Below the pieces are notes generated by a model. It ran no database searches. It was given only the letters and a program-made list of their open reading frames with translations, and was not told the DNA's origin. Of a DNA stretch of 20,667 nucleotides, positions 14,191-20,144 are shown in pieces; position 1 is the stretch's first letter; every line of letters begins with the position of its first letter. This stretch comes from JACZUI01 sp041599115 (GTDB lineage Bacteria > Actinomycetota > Acidimicrobiia > Spongiisociales > ZC4RG35). The position numbers were made by a program, and so were the translations under genes. The DNA is taken from the NCBI GenBank assembly GCA_041599115.1, contig JBFHXF010000026.1, forward strand, positions 1-20,667, read 5' to 3'.

Positions 14191-14196
14191 ACGTTA
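14191..14196 (-). promoter_or_regulatory. Candidate leaderless -10 element (TAACGT) for the GMC oxidoreductase
   Basis: On the minus strand TAACGT ends 8 bases before GTG 14182. It gives the gene a leaderless arrangement like several plus-strand genes. Confidence 0.45.
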
Positions 14197-14292
14197 CCCC
14201 GAAAGGAGTGGGGTGGTCCGTCCGTCGAGCGTTGGGGCTGGGGCTGTGGGCCTATGAAGAAATCGGGGTGTTTGGCCGATAACAAGCGTGGA

Positions 14293-15312
14293 ATGTCCGA
14301 GACTTCAGACCTTTCCGACTTCTTCAATGGGATCCCGGTGGCGCTTTATCGCAGTGCGCCAGACGGGACCCTGCTCGCGGCCAATCAGGCGATGGCCGAC
14401 CTCCTGGGTTATGCCACCGTTGCCGAGGCGAAAGCCCACGTCACAGACGTGGAATCCGTCTATGTCGATCCTTCACAGAGGGGCGCATGGGTGGAAAGGA
14501 TCGGCCGTCTCGGAGTCATCCACGACTTCGACGTTGAACTGCGTCGGCGGGATGGGTCCACCGTGTGGGTGCGCGACTCGGCGCGGAGTGTCAAGGACCA
14601 TGATGGGCGTGTCCTCCGGTACGAGGGCAGCCTGGTGGACGTCACGGACAAGATCCAGGCCCAGCGGGACAGGGACGCATTCATGGCAACGGTTTCGCAT
14701 GAACTGCGCAACCCGATTGCGGCTATCTACGGGCTCGGCGAAGAGCTGTCGAAGAACTACGACTCTTTTTCCGATATGGAGCGGAGGGAAGTCGCCGAAT
14801 TGATCGCCAGGCAGGCCGAAGACACCGGTTGGCTCGTAGAAGACCTCCTGGTGGCATACCGGGGCGATGTCGGCAATGTGTCGATAGTGCTGGAAACATT
14901 CGATGTGGTCAAGCAAGTGGAACGCGTGTTGGAAGTGGCATCTCCCGGCATCGAGGTGCGGGTAAACGCAGGGAGCACCGACGTCCATTGCGATCCTCAA
15001 CGCACCCGTCAGATCTTGCGCAATCTGATCTCAAACGCGGATCGTTATGGAGGGGATCGAATCCAGGTGGTCATCGGAAGATCGGGTGACCGCGTCGAAG
15101 TCGGGGTTCGTGACTCTGGGCCGCCCCTCGACGGCATGGAAGTGGAGCGGATCTTCAAACCGTTCGAGCGGGGGAGTGGCACCACTCATCCGAAGTCGGT
15201 GGGACTCGGTCTCAGTGTCGCCCGGCGCCTGGCGAGGTTGATGGACGGGGATCTCACCTACAGCCACAATGGCGAATGGGCCACATTCAAGCTGTCCCTG
15301 CCGGCAGATTGA
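14293..15312 (+). CDS. Cytosolic PAS-domain sensor histidine kinase
   Basis: Signalling kinase of 339 residues without membrane segments. A PAS domain occupies about residues 8-120 (GIPVALYRSAPDGTLLAANQAM, then ELRRRDGSTVWVRDSAR, ending DVTDKIQAQRDRDAF). The HisKA helix has SHELRNP with H136 as phospho-acceptor. The ATPase domain has the N box (RQILRNLISNADRYG), a G1 box reading DSGPPL rather than DxGxG, an F box (IFKPFERG) and G2 (SVGLGLSVARR). No response regulator lies next to it, so it is an orphan kinase here. I prefer ATG 14293, just before the domain; the in-frame ATG at 14254 would add 13 residues of no evident role. A degenerate -10 (TAACAA, 14280-14285) lies 7 bases upstream of 14293. 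The PAS ligand is unknown. Confidence 0.87.
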   Translation: MSETSDLSDFFNGIPVALYRSAPDGTLLAANQAMADLLGYATVAEAKAHVTDVESVYVDPSQRGAWVERIGRLGVIHDFDVELRRRDGSTVWVRDSARSVKDHDGRVLRYEGSLVDVTDKIQAQRDRDAFMATVSHELRNPIAAIYGLGEELSKNYDSFSDMERREVAELIARQAEDTGWLVEDLLVAYRGDVGNVSIVLETFDVVKQVERVLEVASPGIEVRVNAGSTDVHCDPQRTRQILRNLISNADRYGGDRIQVVIGRSGDRVEVGVRDSGPPLDGMEVERIFKPFERGSGTTHPKSVGLGLSVARRLARLMDGDLTYSHNGEWATFKLSLPAD

Positions 15313-15326
15313 GCGGCTGACCCCTC

Positions 15327-15332
15327 TAACCT
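15327..15332 (+). promoter_or_regulatory. Candidate leaderless -10 element (TAACCT) for galE
   Basis: TAACCT ends 7 bases before ATG 15340 in the 27-base gap after the histidine kinase gene. Identical to the element before the YqgE gene. Confidence 0.55.
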
Positions 15333-15339
15333 CTGGTTC

Positions 15340-16338
15340 ATGCGTGTCCTCACGACAGGCGGCGCCGGGTTCATCGGTAGTCACACGGTCGTAACCCTGA
15401 TGGAGGCCGGCCACGAGCCGGTCATCGTGGACAACCTGGCCAATTCGAGACGTTCAGTCATCAACCGAATCGGCGAGATCACGGGACGGGTTCCAGAGTT
15501 CGTGGAGGCCGATATCCGGGACCGTCAGGCCCTACGGGAAGTGCTGGCCACAGGAGTCGATGCCTGCATTCATTTTGCGGCCATGAAGGGGGTTGGTGAA
15601 TCCGTCGAGCTACCGCTCGACTACTACGACAACAACGTCGCGGGCACGGTCGTCTTACTCGAAGAGCTGGTCAGGGCGGGAGTCCTCAACTTCGTGTTCA
15701 GTTCGTCGGCAACCGTTTATGGCGACCAGGAATCAATGCCTTTGGTTGAGTCCATGCCGGTTGGGGGAGCGACCAACCCTTATGGATGGACCAAGATCAT
15801 GATGGAGAGGGTGCTGGTGGACCTTCAGGCATCGCGCCCTGATTGGTCCATTTCCTTGCTGCGCTACTTCAATCCTGTCGGTGCTCACCCCTCCGGCCTG
15901 ATAGGAGAAGACCCTTCCGGGGTCCCGACGAACCTCATGCCATATATCGCCAGGGTGGCCGACGGACAGCTCCCGAAGTTGTTCGTCTTTGGCGGCGATT
16001 ACTCCACACACGACGGCACTGGAGTGCGTGACTACATCCACGTAGTGGATCTCGCCAATGGGCATGTTGCTGCACTCGAGGCCCATGCCGATTCACCCGG
16101 GGTCTTCACCTACAACCTGGGGACGGGGAAGGGCCATAGCGTGCTTGAAGTCCGGGCGGCATATGAATTGGCATCAGGGAAGCCAATTCCATATGAAATC
16201 ACGGCCCGTCGACCCGGTGACGTGGCAGTCAGCTACGCCGATGTCTCGCTGGCGGCATCGAAGCTGGGATGGAAGACGACGCGGGGTTTGGACGACATGT
16301 GCGGAGACTCATGGCGTTGGCAACAGGCCAAGCACTGA
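15340..16338 (+). CDS. galE: UDP-glucose 4-epimerase
   Basis: Extended short-chain dehydrogenase (332 residues) interconverting UDP-glucose and UDP-galactose with tightly bound NAD. The Rossmann motif is TTGGAGFIGSH (5-15), D31 follows the second strand, and D58-I59 is in place. The active site is SSSATVYG (121-128) with Y148 and K152 in NPYGWTK. RYFNPVGAHPSG and the later FGGDYSTHDGTGVRDYIHVVD are specific to GalE-type epimerases. It supplies galactose for glycans of the envelope. It is followed directly by a phosphohexomutase, which makes a sugar-nucleotide supply pair. A strong inverted repeat lies inside its 3' part. Confidence 0.93.
   Translation: MRVLTTGGAGFIGSHTVVTLMEAGHEPVIVDNLANSRRSVINRIGEITGRVPEFVEADIRDRQALREVLATGVDACIHFAAMKGVGESVELPLDYYDNNVAGTVVLLEELVRAGVLNFVFSSSATVYGDQESMPLVESMPVGGATNPYGWTKIMMERVLVDLQASRPDWSISLLRYFNPVGAHPSGLIGEDPSGVPTNLMPYIARVADGQLPKLFVFGGDYSTHDGTGVRDYIHVVDLANGHVAALEAHADSPGVFTYNLGTGKGHSVLEVRAAYELASGKPIPYEITARRPGDVAVSYADVSLAASKLGWKTTRGLDDMCGDSWRWQQAKH
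16160..16195. repeat. Intragenic inverted repeat in galE
   Basis: CATATGAATTGGC (16160-16172) pairs with GCCAATTCCATATG (16182-16195): 13 base pairs with one bulged C (16189) around a 9-base loop. It encodes ordinary GalE sequence (YELASGKPIPYEI), so it may be chance or a weak hairpin in the mRNA. Confidence 0.6.
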
Positions 16339-18044
16339 ACGTGCCTGCCAGTTCGATTGAGGCGGCGCGCGAGTGGATTGCCGGTGATCCTGATCCTGAG
16401 ACCAGGATGGAATTACAGCGCTTGGTCGATTCGGCCGATGAGGCGGGTCTGGAAAGGGCGATGGGCAAACCCCTCGACTTTGGGACCGCCGGAATCCGGG
16501 GTGAGGTTGGCCCGGGGCCTGCCCGGATGAACCGCGCCGTCGTCATCAGGACGACAGGCGGTCTTGCGCGCTATCTCACGGCCCAGGGGCGAGCGGCTCT
16601 TCCCGTCGTACTTGGTTTCGATGCGAGACCAGCCAGCAAGGCATTCGCCGAAGACGCGGCCGGAGTGCTGGCGTCCGCAGGCATCACCGTCCAATACTTT
16701 CCCGAAGTGACTCCCACGCCTCTGGTGGCCTTCGCGGCTAAGCACCTGGGTGCAGGTGCTGCGATTGTGGTGACCGCGAGTCACAACCCGCCAGCCGACA
16801 ATGGATACAAGGTCTATGGCGCCAACGCCGCCCAGATCATTCCCCCGGAGGACGCCGACATCGCCTCAGCCATCCTCGAGAGTCCTCCGGCGAACGTCGT
16901 CCCGCGACTGGAACGCGCCTTCGAGGGTGATCACCGGCTCATTTCCCCGGTCGACGCCACCATCATCGAGGAATACCTCGACGAGGTAAACCAGGCACGG
17001 CCCAGCCCTCGCCCATCCACTCATCCTGTGGTCTACACAGCGATGCATGGTGTCGGGGGAAGGTTCCTCGCCCAGATGTTCGACCGGGCTGGCCACACCG
17101 GATTGATCGCGGTTCCCGCCCAATTCAGTCCTGATGGGACTTTTCCCACGCTCTCTTTCCCCAACCCCGAGGAAGAAGGGGCACTGGACCTGGCGCTCGA
17201 GCTTGCGACCGAGCTCGGAGCCGACGTCGTATTTGCCAACGATCCCGACGCCGACCGCTTTTCGGCCGCGATCCACCATGAGGGAAAGTGGAGAGTCCTG
17301 TCGGGGAACGAGCTGGGGGCACTCCTCGGCGACTACGTCCTCCGCAAATGGGCCGCACCCCAGACACCCATAGTCGTCAATTCGATCGTTTCCAGCCCGA
17401 TCCTCGGCGAGATCGCCGCGAGGAGGGGAGCTTGTCACGAAGTCACCCTCACCGGGTTCAAATGGATAGTCAATGCCGGGCTCTCTCTCGAGAATGCTGG
17501 TGCCGGCCAGTTTGCCTTTGGTTTCGAGGAAGCCCTGGGCTACACGGTGGGACATACCGTCCGCGACAAGGACGGTCTCTCGGCTGCTTTGGTCTTTTCC
17601 GATCTGATTGCAGAGGAGTCGGCGACGGGCCGTTCGGTGATGGACAGACTCCATGACATCTGGACGAGCACCGGGCTCTGGGCCAGCGCTCAGAGGTCGA
17701 TGGTGCGAGCAGGCCGAGAGGGGCCGTCGGTCCTGGCCGCGGCCGTGGGGCGACTGGGTGAAAGCCCACCGGCGGATCTTGGCGGGCATCCCGTCTCGGA
17801 GATCGTGGACTATCGGTTTGGTGCGGAGAAGCGCCCGCCATGGCTGGGAGGTCAAGACCTGATCGAGCTCAAACTGGCCGGCGCGGGCCGCGTACTGGTG
17901 AGGCCGTCCGGCACTGAACCCAAACTGAAGATCTACGTTGATCTCAACGGAGCGCTGGGAGAGAATCCCGACGTGTCCCATCGGGAGTTGACCGCCGAAG
18001 CCATCTCCGTGGCCAACGAGATGGGGGAGTGGTTGGGGTTATGA
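16311..18044 (+). CDS. Alpha-D-phosphohexomutase (phosphoglucomutase/phosphomannomutase family)
   Basis: Enzyme of about 577 residues moving phosphate between C1 and C6 of a hexose phosphate, most likely glucose. All four domain signatures are present: the phosphoserine loop TASHNP (S157), the magnesium loop DPDADR (311-316), the sugar loop GFEEALGY (404-411) and the phosphate loop RPSGTEPK (531-538). The LDFGTAGIRGEVG start is typical of the long PGM2-like bacterial group. ATG 16311 has GGAG four bases upstream but overlaps galE by 28 bases; GTG 16341, two bases after the galE stop, is a good alternative giving 567 residues. Glucose 1-phosphate from it could feed UDP-glucose for GalE. Confidence 0.9.
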   Translation: MALATGQALNVPASSIEAAREWIAGDPDPETRMELQRLVDSADEAGLERAMGKPLDFGTAGIRGEVGPGPARMNRAVVIRTTGGLARYLTAQGRAALPVVLGFDARPASKAFAEDAAGVLASAGITVQYFPEVTPTPLVAFAAKHLGAGAAIVVTASHNPPADNGYKVYGANAAQIIPPEDADIASAILESPPANVVPRLERAFEGDHRLISPVDATIIEEYLDEVNQARPSPRPSTHPVVYTAMHGVGGRFLAQMFDRAGHTGLIAVPAQFSPDGTFPTLSFPNPEEEGALDLALELATELGADVVFANDPDADRFSAAIHHEGKWRVLSGNELGALLGDYVLRKWAAPQTPIVVNSIVSSPILGEIAARRGACHEVTLTGFKWIVNAGLSLENAGAGQFAFGFEEALGYTVGHTVRDKDGLSAALVFSDLIAEESATGRSVMDRLHDIWTSTGLWASAQRSMVRAGREGPSVLAAAVGRLGESPPADLGGHPVSEIVDYRFGAEKRPPWLGGQDLIELKLAGAGRVLVRPSGTEPKLKIYVDLNGALGENPDVSHRELTAEAISVANEMGEWLGL

Positions 18045-18058
18045 CCGGTCACCACGGG

Positions 18059-18073
18059 CTCGGCCGGCCCGAG
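18059..18073. terminator. Weak GC-rich hairpin between convergent genes
   Basis: CTCGG, a 5-base loop (CCGGC) and CCGAG lie in the 38-base gap between the phosphohexomutase and the minus-strand membrane protein gene. No T-tract follows on either strand, so a terminator role is tentative. Confidence 0.22.
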
Positions 18074-18082
18074 ACACGAAGT

Positions 18083-18277
18083 TCAGCCGTGCCTCGGCGG
18101 GGCAGCAGGACCCTCCTGGCGTCTGCGGTAGAGGTAGAGCCACCCGAGGCCGTGGACCCCAACCCCTGCCAGCAGCACGACCGCAGCCGTCACATATCCG
18201 GCTATGAGCGCCGCTAGGGCTGCTACCGCCGCGGCAATGACCAGGGCGGTCCTGACACCGTTGAGAGGTCCGAACAT
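18083..18277 (-). CDS. Small two-helix membrane protein, hypothetical
   Basis: Predicted protein of 64 residues with two hydrophobic stretches, ALVIAAAVAALAALIAG and TAAVVLLAGVGVHGLGWLYL, then a basic RRR and a short Pro-rich tail (QEGPAAPPRHG). The topology suggests a helical hairpin with the tail in the cytosol. I do not recognise a family. ATG 18277 is chosen because TAATGT lies 7 bases upstream and GGAGG is in between; the frame also has an ATG at 18322, which would add 15 residues. It is convergent with the phosphohexomutase and divergent from the amidase, whose start lies 57 bases away. Function unknown. Confidence 0.5.
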   Translation of the reverse strand: MFGPLNGVRTALVIAAAVAALAALIAGYVTAAVVLLAGVGVHGLGWLYLYRRRQEGPAAPPRHG

Positions 18278-18284
18278 CGCCTCC

Positions 18285-18290
18285 ACATTA
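18285..18290 (-). promoter_or_regulatory. Candidate -10 element (TAATGT) for the small membrane protein
   Basis: TAATGT on the minus strand ends 7 bases before ATG 18277. GGAGG sits inside the spacer but only two bases from the ATG, so a leaderless message is as likely as a leadered one. Confidence 0.4.
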
Positions 18291-18334
18291 GGTGCAATCA
18301 ACGCCATGAGAACCGACACCATCGGGACAAGGCC

Positions 18335-19264
18335 ATGAGGAGAGTCGGGCTTTTACTGGCGTTGTCGCTGTTGTTTGCCGCAGGCAGTGGGGTAGCCCGG
18401 GGGGAGCCCTCTCCAATTCTGGGCGCCGCCGTCGCCGAGGGGCCAACAGTTCGGGCCCTGATCACCGACACGGGAGTGGTAGTAGCAGTGAGGGCGGCGA
18501 CCCGAGCCGGCTACATCGTCACGACGCCGTGCGGCAATCTGGGATATGCCACCGGAGGAGTCCCGGTGATCGAGGCTCGTGTGGTGCTGGACCCGGGCCA
18601 TGGTGGGCCGATCGACACCGGAGCCGTGGGAGGCAACGGATTGGCCGAGAAGGAGGTCAACCTGAGAGTTGCCCAGGTCGCACAACGGTTCCTGGAGCGC
18701 CGCGGCATTTCGACTCTCCTCACCCGCACCGCCGACTATGCGACCCCTCTCTTCGTGAGAGCAGGCCTGGCCGACTCGGTCGGGGCGGAGATCCTGGTGT
18801 CGATCCATCACAATGCTCCCACCCCGCAGAAGTCGAGCCTCCCCGGTACCGAAGTGTTCGTGCAGACAGCTAACGACGATTCCCGCCGGCTTGGGGGCCT
18901 CATCCACGAGTACACCGTCGCCGGCCTCTCCATCTTCAACCAGGTGCAGTGGCACGCCGCCGAGGATGCCGGCGTTCTCCGGGTTCTGAGCACACGAGGC
19001 CACGACGCCTACGGGATGGTGCGCCTACCGGAGACTGTCTCGGCACTGGCCGAACTTGCCTATATCTCGAGCCGTGACGAAGCGGATCTTCTGCGATCGG
19101 GGTTCTATGCGGACATCGCCGGCAGATCGTTGGCGGATGCCATCGAGGCCTATCTCAGCAGTGACCAGCCCGGCTCCGGGTTCATCAGTGAGCCCCGAAT
19201 CTTCAACCCCCGGCACAGCGTGCCCGCCAGCCTCTGCCAGGAGACCCCCCTCCAGACACGGTGA
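18335..19264 (+). CDS. Secreted N-acetylmuramoyl-L-alanine amidase (Amidase_3)
   Basis: Zinc amidase of 309 residues cutting the bond between muramic acid and the stem peptide. A signal peptide covers about residues 1-23 (MRRVGLLLALSLLFAAGSGVARG). A 55-residue N-terminal segment without a recognised domain follows. The catalytic domain, residues 82-258, has H89 (DPGHGG), E105 (GLAEKE), H158 (SIHHNA) and the catalytic E240 (ELAYIS). There is no SH3 or peptidoglycan-binding repeat; the last 45 residues are low in structure. ATG 18335 has no clear ribosome site or -10, so its promoter is not obvious. With the carboxypeptidase upstream it is the second wall hydrolase of the window. Confidence 0.9.
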   Translation: MRRVGLLLALSLLFAAGSGVARGEPSPILGAAVAEGPTVRALITDTGVVVAVRAATRAGYIVTTPCGNLGYATGGVPVIEARVVLDPGHGGPIDTGAVGGNGLAEKEVNLRVAQVAQRFLERRGISTLLTRTADYATPLFVRAGLADSVGAEILVSIHHNAPTPQKSSLPGTEVFVQTANDDSRRLGGLIHEYTVAGLSIFNQVQWHAAEDAGVLRVLSTRGHDAYGMVRLPETVSALAELAYISSRDEADLLRSGFYADIAGRSLADAIEAYLSSDQPGSGFISEPRIFNPRHSVPASLCQETPLQTR

Positions 19265-19491
19265 CCGGTTGAAGACCGTTGGTGTCAGCACATCGTTCCG
19301 CTGGCGGCGAGCCACCAGTGACTTGTGTAGCCCGCGAGTGCTGCTGCAGCGTGAAGCTCGCCCGTAGACACATCCAGCGCCTGGACCATCCTCGAAGAGA
19401 TGAGCCCTGTCATCGCCCATCCACCGATGCTAGGACTTCTGCAAGATCCGACACTGAAACCCGCACCTGGGGCTGCCCTTGATTGGTGTAC

Positions 19492-19522
19492 TTGACATAA
19501 CGTGGATTATGGGCGCTATGAA
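19492..19522 (+). promoter_or_regulatory. Candidate promoter for thioredoxin
   Basis: Perfect -35 TTGACA (19492-19497). A TATGAA lies 19 bases later (19517-19522), and GCTATG sits at 17 bases. TAACGT (19498-19503) right after the -35 is a competing -10 for a start near 19510. The leader to ATG 19685 would be about 155-175 bases. Confidence 0.35.
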
Positions 19523-19540
19523 CAAACGGGGGTAGCGCCC
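19511..19540 (+). repeat. Perfect 8-bp inverted repeat in the thioredoxin leader
   Basis: GGGCGCTA (19511-19518) and TAGCGCCC (19533-19540) flank a 14-base loop ending in GGGGG. Those five G can instead pair with CCCCC (19538-19542), so two exclusive hairpins are possible. No T-tract follows. Confidence 0.55.
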
Positions 19541-19669
19541 CCTCACCCGCCCGGTTTGAGCCACCCTGTGTCCCAATACGAAACACCCCTTTTGCCTGTT
19601 CACAATCGGAGATTGCCATTCAACGGGAAGAAATCCAGCCTGAGTGGCGTTTGCCTGCCAGGAATCGCC

Positions 19670-19677
19670 AGGAAAGG
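19670..19677 (+). promoter_or_regulatory. Ribosome binding site of thioredoxin (AGGAAAGG)
   Basis: AGGAAAGG ends 7 bases before ATG 19685 and supports that start. Confidence 0.65.
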
Positions 19678-19684
19678 TTTGTAG

Positions 19685-20110
19685 ATGGCCACAGTCGCCC
19701 TCACCAAAGACACGTTCGACGAGACGATCAACGACAACGCCACGGTGCTCGTGGACTTCTGGGCAGCATGGTGCGGCCCCTGCCGCGTATTTGCGCCCAC
19801 TTACGAGGCGGCTTCGGAGAAGCATGGAGACATCGTGTTCGCCAAGGTCGACACCGAGGATCAGCAGGAGCTTGCCCAGACCTTCGGCATTCGTTCGATC
19901 CCCACCCTCATGGTGTTCAGAGATCAGGTCGTGCTCTATTCCCAACCTGGCGCTCTTCCCGCTGACATGCTCGAGGACTTGATCTCTCAGGTGAGAGACA
20001 TCGATATGGATGACGTGCGGCGTCAGATCGCCGAGCACGAGGGCTCGGAACATGACCATGAGCACGACCACGACCACGACCATGAGCATGACCACGACCA
20101 CGCCCACTGA
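19685..20110 (+). CDS. Thioredoxin with a histidine-rich C-terminal tail
   Basis: Cytosolic disulfide reductase of 141 residues. The thioredoxin fold covers residues 1-105 with active site WCGPC (29-33) and the cis-proline P73 in SIPTL. D24 and the VDFWAAWC strand are standard. Most thioredoxins end near residue 108; here an acidic helix (MDDVRRQIAEHEG) leads into a tail with 11 His in the last 24 residues, alternating with Asp and Glu. Such tails bind Zn, Ni, Cu or Co in other proteins, so metal binding is likely in principle but unproven for this one. There is no signal peptide. The long leader has a strong stem-loop. The gene stands alone. Confidence 0.9.
   Translation: MATVALTKDTFDETINDNATVLVDFWAAWCGPCRVFAPTYEAASEKHGDIVFAKVDTEDQQELAQTFGIRSIPTLMVFRDQVVLYSQPGALPADMLEDLISQVRDIDMDDVRRQIAEHEGSEHDHEHDHDHDHEHDHDHAH
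20051..20107 (+). repeat. Low-complexity repeat encoding the His/Asp tail
   Basis: Nineteen codons alternating CAY with GAC or GAG, in frame at the 3' end of the thioredoxin gene. Both CAC and CAT are used, so it is not a pure microsatellite. Length change by slippage is possible. Confidence 0.8.
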
Positions 20111-20112
20111 CG

Positions 20113-20130
20113 GCTGTCTGTAACAACAGC
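20113..20130. terminator. Weak hairpin between thioredoxin and the convergent methyltransferase gene
   Basis: GCTGT (20113-20117) and ACAGC (20126-20130) with an 8-base loop lie in the 34-base gap between the stops. Only AAA follows on the plus strand. A shared terminator is possible but weakly supported. Confidence 0.2.
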
Positions 20131-20144
20131 AAAGGGGTGGTTGG

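Larger units (their letters stand above)
19265..19684. other. 420-base gene-free region with several possible stem-loops, 5' of thioredoxin
   Basis: I see no convincing gene here. Possible hairpins are: 19299-19320 (eight pairs with one mismatch, CGAG loop); 19334-19361 (GCGAG with CTCGC, with GCTG/CAGC inside); 19411-19429 (CATCG with CGATG); and 19511-19540 (eight perfect pairs). A TTGACA stands at 19492. A 42-codon minus-strand frame (19285-19413) is possible. No tRNA, SRP RNA, RNase P or known riboswitch motif was recognised. Confidence 0.5.

Noticed and set aside
16866..17981. Long open frame on the minus strand opposite the phosphohexomutase (about 371 codons)
   Set aside because: The plus strand encodes all four phosphohexomutase motifs; the antisense frame has no recognisable domain.
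18278..18334. A c-di-AMP (ydaO) riboswitch before the amidase gene
   Set aside because: Such switches often precede actinobacterial wall hydrolases, but the gap is only 57 bases and shows no matching motif.
19025..19420. Minus-strand 131-codon frame with a TAGCAT element 6 bases before its ATG
   Set aside because: More than half lies antisense to the amidase gene and the composition is Arg/Gly/Cys-rich without domain signal. The -10-like match alone is too weak.
19502..19684. Plus-strand 60-codon frame ending right at the thioredoxin start
   Set aside because: It runs through the hairpin and ribosome site, is Pro-rich and has no recognisable features.
19430..20107. Minus-strand frame with a poly-Val/Met start
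   Set aside because: The valine run is just the complement of the His/Asp codon repeat of thioredoxin.
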